A stretch of DNA of 64,000 nucleotides from Eubacterium_U album. GTDB taxonomy: Bacteria > Bacillota > Clostridia > Lachnospirales > Lachnospiraceae. Of this stretch, positions 36,673 through 45,877 are shown piece after piece. The stretch's first letter is position 1. Each line of letters opens with the position of its first letter. The stretch covers positions 1 through 64,000 of the forward strand of contig NZ_JAODBU010000013.1 of the NCBI RefSeq assembly GCF_025336545.1, in the 5' to 3' direction. The notes beneath the pieces are model-generated. The model made no database searches and was not told the origin of the DNA. It saw only the letters and a list, made by a program, of their open reading frames with translations. Position numbers and translations under genes: made by a program.

Positions 36673-36987
36673 CTATTCTTCCAATGAACGCTTTTTCTTT
36701 ATTAGTTCCACAATCTCCTTTATTATAGGAATTAAAAAAGTTCTTAAAACAAAACAAGCGAAATATATCTCTAAAAAAAGCGCAAATACCATCAAGCCTG
36801 TAGTTACAACGTCCTCTTTATTGGCGAAAATGTATTTATTTCTCCACGTATATTCATCTTTATATAAATATACATAAATTAACATAAATGTGCAAGCATA
36901 GGCAAAACAGTTAATTAATACATTTACTAATCCGCAAACGTTTCCTACAGTTACATATTTTCTTAATAAATCACATAATTTTTTCAT
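36673..36987 (-). CDS. Small membrane protein of unknown function
   Basis: This 104-residue protein has two or three hydrophobic segments (about 16-42, 60-85) and a Lys/Glu-rich C-terminal tail. I do not recognise the family. It lies 30 bp upstream of the RnfB-like ORF on the same strand and could be cotranscribed. A 10-bp inverted repeat (37038-37047/37084-37093) with an inner ACAAC/GTTGT pair separates it from the CAP fragment. Confidence 0.55.
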   Translation of the reverse strand: MKKLCDLLRKYVTVGNVCGLVNVLINCFAYACTFMLIYVYLYKDEYTWRNKYIFANKEDVVTTGLMVFALFLEIYFACFVLRTFLIPIIKEIVELIKKKRSLEE

Positions 36988-37164
36988 ATTTTTCTATTTC
37001 TCCTCTGTTTTTTAAATATTAATTACAAATGTGTGTCAACTTTAAAATGCATTAAAACAACACGTGGTTATCGCTTTATGTTGTATTTTAAAGTCCTTAA
37101 AAATATACACTTATAATCTTAAAAAAATATATATTATATTTCTTTAAAACCTGCCACAATTAAT

Positions 37165-37758
37165 TTATTTAATATTATCGATATCAACTACTGCAAAAGA
37201 ACTAGTCCAGTATTGTTCTCCAGAATTATCAAAATAACATACTATTGTGCCTGAAACATAACGAGAATTTATTAAAGTACGCAAATGTCCTGGACTATTT
37301 TTCCAAGATATCATTATCCCACTAACACTAAAAAGTCCATGCCCAATATTTTCATTATAGCAATTTTCTGCACTACAAACATGTAGTTCACCTGAAGCTT
37401 TTGTCCAATCGCTATAATTAGTTTGAAAACGTCTACATCTTTCTCGTCCAAAAAACTCAATAAAAAGTTTAGAACAATCTTCACCATTAGGTCTAGTATG
37501 TGAAAATAACTTGATTAATTCTTTACATCTTATCTTTGCAACGTCAAACAATTCTTTTGACCAAATAAGGGGAGCAATACCTTTTTCGGCACGATACTGA
37601 TTCTGAATAATAAATGCCTGCTTAGATGCATATTCACAATACCCGTCTTTTCCTTCAGCATAACAACCCTTAGTCATTAACTTTTTCTTATTTCTTAAAC
37701 TAATAGAAGTATTTTCCTTATATTTAAACTCTTTAGAATAGTCACCATAAACTTTGGC
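37165..37758 (-). pseudogene. 3' part of an FnIII-CAP gene split by the mobile element
   Basis: The open frame encodes a CAP/SCP (cysteine-rich secretory protein) domain. Typical segments are QNQYRAEKGIAPLIW, the FSHTRPNGEDC loop, ENIGHG and WKNSPGHLRTLI. It has no signal peptide and no ribosome binding site at its first ATG (37677). The frame continues upstream without a stop to the mobile element boundary at 37758. Joined at the GC core to the 124-residue fragment at 50204-50578 it gives one continuous 320-residue secreted FnIII-CAP protein. The present fragment is probably not expressed or exported. Confidence 0.85.
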
Positions 37759-37778
37759 TTAACAGTGATAAGGAACTA
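37757..37778 (+). repeat. Left terminal inverted repeat / att site of the element
   Basis: It begins GCTTAACAGTGATAAGGAAC. The GC is the putative crossover dinucleotide. Host DNA (ACTTTG) lies immediately to the left. It matches the inverted right end with mismatches at positions 7, 13 and 17. Confidence 0.88.
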
Positions 37779-37825
37779 ATTTACTTATCAACTGTTAGCT
37801 GACGGTTTCCGGGGTGCATACGGAC

Positions 37826-37865
37826 AAATCCCGTCTGATTTCTAACAGGAAGTCAGACGGGATTT
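37826..37865. terminator. Strong hairpin near the element's left end
   Basis: A perfect 13-bp stem AAATCCCGTCTGA (37826-37838)/TCAGACGGGATTT (37853-37865) is followed by TTCGC. It may insulate the element from host transcription or from the outward left end. Confidence 0.65.
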
Positions 37866-37898
37866 TCGCTTTATATTTCGAATTATGGAAGACATACC

Positions 37899-38147
37899 AT
37901 GAAAACCTTAATATCTTGTGCTTACACTATGGATAATTGCTGTGTGGAACTGAAATTCAGGGACGGCAGAATGATTGCGATTGACACTATCGCTGTTGAG
38001 AACGAGATTGCAGACAATATGTATCAGCGGTCAGAGTTGGATTATTTGATCTACAATGACCCGATAGCATATGCTGACTTGATATTGAATGGCGATCCCG
38101 AAACCTATCTGAAAACTGTAACAGAATACAAGCCTTTGGATAGCTGA
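37899..38147 (+). CDS. Small element-encoded protein (DUF6061-like)
   Basis: This 82-residue acidic protein is preceded by GGAAG and followed by a terminator. It resembles the DUF6061 proteins found in Firmicutes mobile elements, by memory of the ...DNCCVELKF...DTIAVENEI pattern. Its function is unknown. It is the first gene at the left end and is transcribed toward the BceRS cargo on the opposite strand. Confidence 0.65.
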   Translation: MKTLISCAYTMDNCCVELKFRDGRMIAIDTIAVENEIADNMYQRSELDYLIYNDPIAYADLILNGDPETYLKTVTEYKPLDS

Positions 38148-38156
38148 CAACACGCT

Positions 38157-38187
38157 GCCCGCAGGAGAAAATCCTGCGGGCGTTTTT
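38157..38187. terminator. Terminator between DUF6061-like gene and histidine kinase
   Basis: A perfect 10-bp stem GCCCGCAGGA (38157-38166)/TCCTGCGGGC (38172-38181) is followed by GTTTTTC. It lies between converging genes. Confidence 0.88.
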
Positions 38188-38199
38188 CTGTTTATTTAT

Positions 38200-39225
38200 T
38201 TATTTTCCTCCGTTGGATCTCAATTTTGGAAAGAAGATGACTATCTTAAAGCCCTTTCCCCACTGGGAAGCAGCTTCCAGACGAAGGTTTAGATCGTCAG
38301 CCATCTTCTTAACCAGGTAAAGCCCTATACCGGTAGCTTTCTTTCTGCTGTCAGTAGAATCCCCGGTAAAGCCCTTTTGAAAAATATACGGCAGATCATA
38401 TTTTTTTACACCGATGCCGTTATCCTCAACTGAAAGGACATCTGCGGTCTCCGAATGTATCATAGAGATCGTTAGCATGGGACTATCGCTGCTATATTTT
38501 ATGGCATTGCTCACGATCTGTCCCAACATAAACTGAAGCCCTCTACGGTCTGTATAGACTGTTTCAGATTGCAGTTTATTGAGAATTACAAACTGCTTTT
38601 CTTCCAGAAGTGGGGCATAGTCCTCCAGAACTTCCCCCAAGCACTGATTCAAATTGATATCCTCAAACTGATAATCCTTTGTACTGCTCTTTAACCGGGC
38701 ATAGTATAACATTTGAGTGACATCCTCCTGAAGCTGACTGCGGACATAATCCAGCTTTGCTTGCAGGGGAGGAGATATTTCGTCGCTCCGATTATCCAGG
38801 AGCATGGTCAACAACGATAGGGGCGTTTTCGCTTCATGTGCCCAGCCCTCCACATATTCTTCATAGTCCTGTAGGGCATCTGCCATACTGTTACTCTCAG
38901 TTTTGTGTTCCTGTAAAACTGATGCCAGAAGCCGGATAGATTCTCCTTCTTCCCGGCTGATGGCACTGAGCAGCCGTTCCTCGTTGCAGATGGTAGGATC
39001 ACTGAGGAAATCCCGGAACAGCTCTCGGCGGGTAGTCTCCCGCTTGTTTAGTACAAACAGAATCACTGAAAACAAAAGGAGGCTTGTCAGAACTACTAAC
39101 CCAATCAAGGTTTGAAATGCCTGAATGTCAGAAATCCAAAGAATGATAGCACAAAAGCAATCCACGCCCAACAGCAACAATAGCCAGGGGTAGTATCGCT
39201 CTGTTATGCGCCAAAGCTGCTTCAT
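38200..39225 (-). CDS. BceS-type intramembrane-sensing histidine kinase
   Basis: This 341-residue sensor kinase has two closely spaced transmembrane helices (about 13-33 and 38-58) and almost no extracellular loop, typical of BceS-like kinases that sense through their partner ABC transporter. The phospho-acceptor is His130 in WAHEAKTPLSLL. ATPase motifs NAIKY (N box), DNGIGV and GIGLYLVKK follow. It overlaps the response regulator gene by 4 bp (ATGA). Together with the downstream-numbered BceAB-like genes it forms a peptide-antibiotic detoxification module. Confidence 0.93.
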   Translation of the reverse strand: MKQLWRITERYYPWLLLLLGVDCFCAIILWISDIQAFQTLIGLVVLTSLLLFSVILFVLNKRETTRRELFRDFLSDPTICNEERLLSAISREEGESIRLLASVLQEHKTESNSMADALQDYEEYVEGWAHEAKTPLSLLTMLLDNRSDEISPPLQAKLDYVRSQLQEDVTQMLYYARLKSSTKDYQFEDINLNQCLGEVLEDYAPLLEEKQFVILNKLQSETVYTDRRGLQFMLGQIVSNAIKYSSDSPMLTISMIHSETADVLSVEDNGIGVKKYDLPYIFQKGFTGDSTDSRKKATGIGLYLVKKMADDLNLRLEAASQWGKGFKIVIFFPKLRSNGGK

Positions 39226-39899
39226 GGAGCCACCCCCGTTTCCAGACGATAGCCCATCCCACGAACCGCAACGATTCGCTGCTTCATCTCAAGACCGGAC
39301 ATCGTCTTTTTCAGCCTGGTCAGATTAACCTGCAAGGCATTTTCGTCTATGTATTCCGTGGTTCCCCATAGTGCTATGCAAAGTTGCTCCGTCGTGACCA
39401 GAGCATCGCCGCCGGACAAAAGAGCAACCAACAGTTTTCCCTGATTTTTTGGAAGCACGACAGAGGTATTATGAATATAAAGCGTGTAGGTCTGCTGGTC
39501 TAACAGGAAATCTGGTCCCTCTATGAGATTGGTACGGCCTTCATACCTTTTGAGAATATTGGATACCCTGGCAAGAAGTCGATCTTTTCTGCACGGCTTC
39601 GTCAAATATTCATCGGCACCCAAGTGGAACGCTTGCAGTTCATCCTTTACCTGATCTCTGGAAGTTAGTACCAGGACGGGGATAGCGGTTTTATTCTTTA
39701 GTTCCTGGCAGATTTGAAAGCCACTGATCTCCGGCAAATTCAGGTCTAAGATCACAAGGTCAGGACGGAGGGCTGCCAGGAGCCGAGCGGCATCTTCAAA
39801 CTCGGTGATTGCCTCCGCAAGATACCCGTCCTTTTGGAGCATATTGCAGAGTTCTTCCCGCATATAGACTTCATCTTCCACAACAGCAATTCTTTTCAC
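39222..39899 (-). CDS. BceR-type OmpR-family response regulator
   Basis: This 225-residue regulator has a receiver domain with phospho-acceptor Asp52 (VILDLNLP) and Lys in TSRDQ/KPC-type positions, and a C-terminal OmpR/PhoB winged helix. The start is a GTG at 39899 with GGAGGT six bases upstream. It is predicted to activate the bceAB-like genes. It lies between the permease and kinase genes in the order bceA-bceB-bceR-bceS on the minus strand. Confidence 0.93.
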   Translation of the reverse strand: MKRIAVVEDEVYMREELCNMLQKDGYLAEAITEFEDAARLLAALRPDLVILDLNLPEISGFQICQELKNKTAIPVLVLTSRDQVKDELQAFHLGADEYLTKPCRKDRLLARVSNILKRYEGRTNLIEGPDFLLDQQTYTLYIHNTSVVLPKNQGKLLVALLSGGDALVTTEQLCIALWGTTEYIDENALQVNLTRLKKTMSGLEMKQRIVAVRGMGYRLETGVAP

Positions 39900-39918
39900 G
39901 ACAGCACCTCCTTCCAAA

Positions 39919-41991
39919 TTATTCTTCTCTCTGTGGCTGCATCAGTGTCAGCAAATACCGATCGCTGGAGCGCTTGACCACTCTCATATAAATATATTCT
40001 ATCACGCAAAGCAGCAAAATCATAGCAGCAGATACAAACATCATTTCAGCCACTGTCCCACGGGTTCGGGACGAGAGTATCCCTGTAAATAACGCCCTGA
40101 CTCCAAACAAACTGCTGACAGCCGCAACCAATACAGGAAGTCCCATAAACCAGGTAATTTGCTTTCCAGCAGACTGGCAAAGGGTTTCGTAAGTAGCTCC
40201 CAGGCGGATCAGAGTCTGGTATCTGCGCCCGGTTTTCTGCTGACTCATCAGGAACTGAACACCCACGATGGTGTTGGCAACTACCAGGAAAACAATCGCA
40301 AGATAGAGGGTAATATAACTGGATGCTATGGTGTAGAAAAGCTGACGACCCATATTCTGAAGATAGCTTTCATATTCAATGTCAATTTCGTCCAGCTTCT
40401 CGTTCAAATCCAAATATGCAGTCATAAGGCTATTTCCATTCAGAGCTTGCTCACTGAGCACCGCATTGACATAGGTATCATACATTCCCTGACTATAATA
40501 TAGGAATGCTTCATCCGGAAGAATCAATGCAAAGGACAAGGTTATAGAACGGTCCGTGACCAAATTCACAGACTGAACCTCTCCTGTAAGATGAATCGGA
40601 CTACCATCCAGTTCCACCTTGGGCTGCCCGGCCAATACTTGGTTCAGCATTGCGGTACGGCTTGCCGTAGTAAACTCTGTATCAATATAGACAGTGGCCT
40701 CCTTTTCGCCTAATTGGAGAGCCGGATTGCCGGACAATTCCAACAAACGATTATAGTCCGATAAACAAATCAAATATGGGTATGTGGCATAACCAAGATT
40801 GTTCAGAAGGACATCCCGGTCTTCCGACTGGGGCAGGCTCCGAAGAGAGTCCATAACAGCGTCCATGCTGTAGGCATTATCATAATCTTCTGTGGTGCGA
40901 ATACGCCCAACCCTCATTTCAAAAAGCTCTGAAAATTGATTTTCCAAACTGTTTTCTTTCAGGACTGCCTTTATATTCGGAAGAACCTGCGATGAATCTT
41001 CTGCAGTATGATCTTCAAAAGTATAGTCGATTACATAGCCAGAAGACAGGTTATTCGTTCCTGCAATTCCTACGCCCGCACCAAAACAACACAGCGCCGC
41101 CAGAATCAGCAGGGAGCTGATGGCCATGGAGTTTGACTGATGAATGACATTCTCCTGAATCTGCCGGAAGGTAAATACATGAAGCTGCTTATTTCCTTTT
41201 CCTTTCTTAACAATCAAAGCAATCAGCGCACGCATCCCATAGAAAAGCAGCATCGTACCAACTATGCCCAACAGCAAAGTCAGTCCCATCATACTTACCT
41301 TTGTCCATGCAATTCCCTGAATCGCCATGTAGTAAGCCACTGCCAACATCACACTTCCGCATATAGCAGCCAGTCCATAGATAACAGATGGCATTTGCTT
41401 TTTGGGGCGGTTCGTTGGCTGGGATAGCAAAGTACCGATCTCCTGGCGGCTGATTCGTCCACTCAAAATCAGAAGTGCCGTCAGCTTAATTGCCAGAAAT
41501 CCTGCCAGCGTCCATTCAATCGCAGACCAGGATAAAGAAAACTGATGACCGATGATCCCCATGCCTACCAGCTTGGCGGTGACAAGACTGACAATTTCTG
41601 AAAGCACCACAGCCACAGGTAAGCCTATGAGCATGGCAAGAATACTGGTCAGGAAATCTTCCGCCAGAAGCATACCAAACAGTTTACTTCTACGCATCCC
41701 CAACATTAGATAAACACCAAACTCATGCCGTCTGCGCTCGAACTGATACTTGCAGGCAAAATAGATCAAAAAGAACAGAATACCGAGGGTCATCCCATAA
41801 AACGCAGGAATCAGAAGCAGGAGTTTGTCAACTGCGTCACTCTCCATTTTCTGCAAAAAGAGCATCACATCTTGAGTGGAGATGGAAAGAATCATGTAAA
41901 AGGCAACAATAGAAATCACCAGGGAGCTGAAAAACAGACCGTTTTCCTTTCGGCTGCGGCGGCTGTTCCGAAGAATGAGATTAGAGAACAT
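39919..41991 (-). CDS. BceB-type ABC transporter permease
   Basis: This 690-residue FtsX-type permease has about ten transmembrane helices and a large extracellular domain of about 220 residues (roughly 310-530) between helices 7 and 8. This is the hallmark of BceB transporters that sense and remove bacitracin-like or cationic peptide antibiotics. It overlaps the ATPase gene by 11 bp and precedes the response regulator by 19 bp. Confidence 0.93.
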   Translation of the reverse strand: MFSNLILRNSRRSRKENGLFFSSLVISIVAFYMILSISTQDVMLFLQKMESDAVDKLLLLIPAFYGMTLGILFFLIYFACKYQFERRRHEFGVYLMLGMRRSKLFGMLLAEDFLTSILAMLIGLPVAVVLSEIVSLVTAKLVGMGIIGHQFSLSWSAIEWTLAGFLAIKLTALLILSGRISRQEIGTLLSQPTNRPKKQMPSVIYGLAAICGSVMLAVAYYMAIQGIAWTKVSMMGLTLLLGIVGTMLLFYGMRALIALIVKKGKGNKQLHVFTFRQIQENVIHQSNSMAISSLLILAALCCFGAGVGIAGTNNLSSGYVIDYTFEDHTAEDSSQVLPNIKAVLKENSLENQFSELFEMRVGRIRTTEDYDNAYSMDAVMDSLRSLPQSEDRDVLLNNLGYATYPYLICLSDYNRLLELSGNPALQLGEKEATVYIDTEFTTASRTAMLNQVLAGQPKVELDGSPIHLTGEVQSVNLVTDRSITLSFALILPDEAFLYYSQGMYDTYVNAVLSEQALNGNSLMTAYLDLNEKLDEIDIEYESYLQNMGRQLFYTIASSYITLYLAIVFLVVANTIVGVQFLMSQQKTGRRYQTLIRLGATYETLCQSAGKQITWFMGLPVLVAAVSSLFGVRALFTGILSSRTRGTVAEMMFVSAAMILLLCVIEYIYMRVVKRSSDRYLLTLMQPQREE

Positions 41992-42748
41992 TTGCGCTGC
42001 CCCCTCCCAGTTGCGCCATCACCTTCAGGATGCGCCCGTAGAACTCCTGCTGGCTTTCGTCTCCACGCCGAAGCTCATGAAAGATCACGCCATCCTGGAT
42101 GAACAGGATGCGCTTACAGAAGCTGGCGGCATTGGAATCATGGGTTACCATCAGGATCGTAGCTTGTTCGTCACGATTCAGGCCGGACAGCTTCTCCATA
42201 AGACTTCTTGCGTTCTTAGAATCCAGCGCACCCGTCGGTTCATCGGCAAGGATCATTTGGGGATGTAAGATCAGAGCCCTTGCTGCCGCAACACGCTGAC
42301 GCTGGCCGCCGGACATCTTGGACGGAAACTTATCCAGAACATCAGTGATTTCCAGATAGTCAGCCAACTGCTTCAGCCGCTGGCTGCTTTCTGCTTCGGA
42401 TACCCCATGCAAGGAAGTCGGGAGCAGGATGTTTTCCCTGCCAGTCAGGTTGTTCAGCAATTCAAAGTTCTGGAATAGATAACCAACTTTTTTGCCACGG
42501 TACTCTGCAAGAGCCTTTCCCTTGAGGGATTGCAGAGTATCGCCTTCCACCTGAATGCTCCCACCGGTGGGCTGAATCACAGTTGCAATACAGTTGAGAA
42601 GCGTGGATTTACCGGAACCACTGCTTCCCATAATGCCGAGAAACTCTCCCGGCATCACCTGGAAGGTGATCCCATTCAGTGCCTTTGTTTGACTTGGCAC
42701 ATTGCCATAGATTTTTGTTAAATTTTCAATATTCAAAATGGGTTTCAT
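41981..42748 (-). CDS. BceA-type ABC transporter ATP-binding protein
   Basis: This 255-residue ATPase belongs to the LolD/MacB/BceA group. It has Walker A GSSGSGKST (41-49), signature MSGGQRQR and Walker B MILADEPTGALDS. The start at 42748 is set by AGGAGGTATTCAC. It is the first gene of the bceABRS-like operon; the promoter should lie in 42749-42825. The cognate antibiotic cannot be named from sequence. Confidence 0.95.
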   Translation of the reverse strand: MKPILNIENLTKIYGNVPSQTKALNGITFQVMPGEFLGIMGSSGSGKSTLLNCIATVIQPTGGSIQVEGDTLQSLKGKALAEYRGKKVGYLFQNFELLNNLTGRENILLPTSLHGVSEAESSQRLKQLADYLEITDVLDKFPSKMSGGQRQRVAAARALILHPQMILADEPTGALDSKNARSLMEKLSGLNRDEQATILMVTHDSNAASFCKRILFIQDGVIFHELRRGDESQQEFYGRILKVMAQLGGGSANVL

Positions 42749-42825
42749 GTGAATACCTCCTATCATTTGTAATAAAATGATAGCATGGGAACACAGCAAA
42801 TACCACTTACAGTTGTTGTAAGGAT

Positions 42826-43131
42826 TCAGGATATAAGTGGCGGCTCAAGGGGGACGAGCATATATTTTTTAAGAGCATCAGGCGACAATGATAAAATATA
42901 CCGGATCGCCTCATTGGCAAACCAGTTCGTTTTAATTGTATCCCAATCAGCAAGCCGAATGATTTCTGCTGTGCCGTTCTCAAAATCAACTGATATTTCG
43001 CCCCATTCGCCGTCGCAGTCTGCCTGGTATTCGTAGATTGCGGCGGTGATTTTCTTTTTGCGCTTGGTTTTGGATTTCTGTTTCAGCCAGACTGCATGGA
43101 TAGCACCCTCGGCAATCATCTGATCGAACAT
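42826..43131 (-). CDS. Element protein of unknown function, overlapping ORF
   Basis: This 101-residue frame begins MFDQMIAEGAI and contains a Lys/Arg-rich stretch and an acidic ADCDGEWGEISVDF segment. The start overlaps the end of the upstream ORF by 16 bp in the -1 frame and lacks its own ribosome site. It is therefore either translationally coupled or the downstream part of a frameshifted single gene. A TTTCCCG heptamer lies in the right phase at the overlap. The first 16 residues are encoded by DNA nearly identical to part of the MobV gene. Confidence 0.55.
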   Translation of the reverse strand: MFDQMIAEGAIHAVWLKQKSKTKRKKKITAAIYEYQADCDGEWGEISVDFENGTAEIIRLADWDTIKTNWFANEAIRYILSLSPDALKKYMLVPLEPPLIS

Positions 43132-43688
43132 GGCGGGAAATAGCTGCCGAACATTTTTGCAAAGCCCTCTGCGGTACGGTCTGCTTCGTTGCTGTCTGAT
43201 TTTTCCGCAAAATCAAGCACTGCGGTTTGGTATTCCCTAAGAGAATATGCCAAATGTCCGAATACAGCGGTATAACGTTGGAGCATCGCCGCATCAGCAT
43301 ATTTCGGAACTTCTTCAAACGGTAAAGAATTGGTTGCAGCTTTTGTAGCAAACTCCACATATTTTTGTGCGCTGTCCGCAGTAAAAACCTTTTCTATCCG
43401 TTCCCGGTGCTTTGGTATATCCATATAGGAGAACGGCGGCGTTTTGCTGAGAATCTCTAACATTGTCAATGCAGCTTCCCTTGCCATAGGAAAGAGTGCA
43501 GAAGCGTCCTGTCCGGCGTTCAGCATTCCAAGCAGTAGATTAATTTTCTGGCATTGTTCATTCATTTTGGCAAGAGTATCCGCCGAAACATTCAGCGCAT
43601 CACAGGCAAGAGTGCCGATAGGAAGTGCTTTGTCCTCATATATGATTGTATCCTGCCAAAAATCCAATGTCATCAATTCTTGATTCAT
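43116..43688 (-). CDS. Element protein of unknown function (190 aa)
   Basis: This is a largely helical 190-residue protein, unrecognised. Its start at 43688 is supported by AGGAG 8 nt upstream; a 16-residue upstream extension is unlikely. It is divergent from the replication module and upstream of the overlapping 101-residue frame. It could be a regulatory or accessory protein of the element, but nothing in the sequence decides this. Confidence 0.6.
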   Translation of the reverse strand: MNQELMTLDFWQDTIIYEDKALPIGTLACDALNVSADTLAKMNEQCQKINLLLGMLNAGQDASALFPMAREAALTMLEILSKTPPFSYMDIPKHRERIEKVFTADSAQKYVEFATKAATNSLPFEEVPKYADAAMLQRYTAVFGHLAYSLREYQTAVLDFAEKSDSNEADRTAEGFAKMFGSYFPPCSIR

Positions 43689-43844
43689 GCTTGCTCTCCT
43701 GTCCTGTTTTTTCATTTCTTTCATTATATCATGCAAATGTGAAGAAATCTACATCCTCCGAAAAGCTGTCCTGTTTTTTGAAATGGGGTTGTCCACCGAT
43801 TAGCCTGTTTTTTGAAAAATCCGGCATAACAATAGTAGACGGAG

Positions 43845-43876
43845 CGAAGCACCTGCCAATCACGGCGGGTGTTTCG
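43845..43876 (+). promoter_or_regulatory. Hairpin in the leader of the primase-helicase operon
   Basis: CGAA-g-CACC-t-GCC (43845 on) pairs imperfectly with GGC-g-GGTG-t-TTCG (to 43876), 33 nt before the primase start. It may be an attenuator or an operator. There is no T-run. Confidence 0.4.
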
Positions 43877-43908
43877 TGCTTTCTGAATACTATGAACGGA
43901 GGTTTTCT

Positions 43909-44520
43909 ATGACAATCTATGAAACCATCAAGGTGGCAATCAGCGTAAAGCAAGCCGCCGAACACTACGGGCTGAAAGTCAACCGAAACGGCATGGCTTG
44001 CTGCCCGTTCCACAATGACAGGCATCCGAGCATGAGGCTGAATGAGGATTATTTCTTCTGCTTTGGCTGCGGAGTCAAGGGGGATGTGATCGACTTCGTG
44101 GCAAGGTCGTTCGATCTGAGCAGCTATGAAGCAGCACAAAAGCTGGCTTCGGATTTTGGGCTTGACCCGAAACCGCCCACTTCCGCAGCTATGCTCAAGC
44201 CCAAACGTCCCTATATCCGTCAGTTTCGGGAGGACGAAATGCTGTGCTTCCGGGTGCTGATGGATTATCTGCATCTGCTGGAAGATTGGAAAGTGCGATA
44301 TGCACCGAAAACACCGGACGATGATCTGGATGACCGTTTTGTGGAAGCCTGCCAGATGATTGATTATATCGAATATCTGGCAGATATTTTGACAGTCGGT
44401 GATTTAGAAGAACGGGTTGCCGTGGTGGACGAGCTAATGAAGGAGAGCAAGATTGCTTTCCTTCGGAACTATGTGGCACGGAAACGAAAGGAGGGGTTGT
44501 CCCATGGGGAAGAAAGGTAA
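43909..44520 (+). CDS. CHC2 zinc-finger primase-like protein
   Basis: This 203-residue protein carries the DnaG-type zinc finger: Cys32-P-F-His35 and Cys51-F-G-Cys54. It lacks the TOPRIM catalytic domain, so it is a primase accessory or origin-binding module rather than a complete primase. CGGAGG precedes the ATG. Its 3' end overlaps the helicase gene by 17 bp, indicating a coupled replication module for the circular form of the element. Confidence 0.9.
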   Translation: MTIYETIKVAISVKQAAEHYGLKVNRNGMACCPFHNDRHPSMRLNEDYFFCFGCGVKGDVIDFVARSFDLSSYEAAQKLASDFGLDPKPPTSAAMLKPKRPYIRQFREDEMLCFRVLMDYLHLLEDWKVRYAPKTPDDDLDDRFVEACQMIDYIEYLADILTVGDLEERVAVVDELMKESKIAFLRNYVARKRKEGLSHGEER

Positions 44521-45877
44521 AATGCCGGATATGAATCTGCCGATCTGGTTTGACGGGCAGAACATCAATGAAGCTCTGTTCTGTGAAGAATTTCTGCGTG
44601 AGCGCAGAATCATCTTCGCAAACGGAGCTTTTTTTACGCCCGATGGTCGGGTAACAGACGATCTCCCTCTCCGGGGTGAGATTTACGACAAGCTGAAATT
44701 CTGTGCCGTGAACAACATCCCCCGGAAGATCACCAATATTCTGGAGGTGCTGAAACTGGAAGCACAAGTGCCTGACTTTCCTCCGGAGCAGGATCGGATT
44801 CATGTTGCCAACGGTACGCTGCTGCAGAACGGAACATTCACTGAGGGCAGACCTGCTATCGTGCGGAGCCGTCTGCCTGTTGCCTACAATCCCGATGCTC
44901 CTGCTCCTGTGGTCTGGCTGAACTTTCTGGATGACCTGCTTCATACAGAGGACATTCCCACTTTGCAGGAGTTTATCGGCTACTGCCTGATTCCCTCCAA
45001 CAAAGGACAGCGCATGATGGTGATTAAGGGCAACGGCGGCGAGGGTAAATCCCAAATCGGTGCGGTGCTTTCGGCAATCTTTGGCATGAATATGAAAGAC
45101 GGCAGCATCGGAAAGATTTCCGAAAACCGCTTTGCCCGTGCCGATCTGGAACATATCCTCTTGTGCGTGGATGATGATATGCGGATGGAAGCTCTGCGCC
45201 AGACCAACTATGTGAAATCCATCGTGACAGCACAGGGCAAGATGGATTTGGAACGCAAGGGCAAGCAGAGTTATCAGGGCTGGATGTTCGCCCGGCTGCT
45301 TGCGTTCAGCAACGGCGATTTGCAAGCTCTTTATGATCGCAGTGACGGATTTTATCGCAGACAGCTTGTGCTGACCACCAAGGAAAAGCCTGTGGATAGA
45401 GCTGATGATCCTGACCTTGCGGAGAAGATGAAAGCCGAAGCCGAGGGCATCTTCCTGTGGGCATTGGAGGGATTGCAGCGGCTTGTTGCCAACAACTTCA
45501 AATTCACAGAGAGTGACCGTATCCGGGAAAACCGGGAAGCGGTCAAGCGTGACAATAATAATATCTTTGATTTCATGGAATCGGAGGGATACATCCGGTG
45601 CAAAGCGGATGCGTCCATCAGCTCCAAGGATTTCTATGAAATCTACCGGATGTGGTGCGAAGAAAATTCCCTTGCACCGCTGAAAGCCCGCAGCTTCAGC
45701 GACGCCATGATTGCCAATGCCGGGAGATTCAATCTGGAACATTGCAACAACATCACCAACTCTGCCGGACGGCGGGTGTGGGGATTTATGGGTGTGGAAG
45801 CTGTGGCAAGACCTCATATAAATGGGTTTTACGATGTTTCGTCATGTACGTACGTACCGGAGGAATGGCGGGATTGA
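44504..45877 (+). CDS. Phage/plasmid P4-type (D5) primase-helicase
   Basis: This 457-residue SF3 helicase is of the P4 alpha/D5 group, with a D5_N-like domain (about 20-165), Walker A GNGGEGKS (176-183) and a downstream LCVDDDM Walker B. A C-terminal winged-helix-like domain ends near the ...RRVWGFMG segment. GGAGGGG and a 7-nt spacer support the start at 44504. Together with the CHC2 protein it should replicate the excised circle. The last codons contain the palindrome GTACGTACGTAC. Confidence 0.92.
   Translation: MGKKGKMPDMNLPIWFDGQNINEALFCEEFLRERRIIFANGAFFTPDGRVTDDLPLRGEIYDKLKFCAVNNIPRKITNILEVLKLEAQVPDFPPEQDRIHVANGTLLQNGTFTEGRPAIVRSRLPVAYNPDAPAPVVWLNFLDDLLHTEDIPTLQEFIGYCLIPSNKGQRMMVIKGNGGEGKSQIGAVLSAIFGMNMKDGSIGKISENRFARADLEHILLCVDDDMRMEALRQTNYVKSIVTAQGKMDLERKGKQSYQGWMFARLLAFSNGDLQALYDRSDGFYRRQLVLTTKEKPVDRADDPDLAEKMKAEAEGIFLWALEGLQRLVANNFKFTESDRIRENREAVKRDNNNIFDFMESEGYIRCKADASISSKDFYEIYRMWCEENSLAPLKARSFSDAMIANAGRFNLEHCNNITNSAGRRVWGFMGVEAVARPHINGFYDVSSCTYVPEEWRD

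Noticed and set aside
44195..45817. 540-residue minus-strand ORF
   Set aside because: Antisense shadow of the primase and helicase genes. High GC opens long reverse frames, and the translation is His/Pro-rich without any family.
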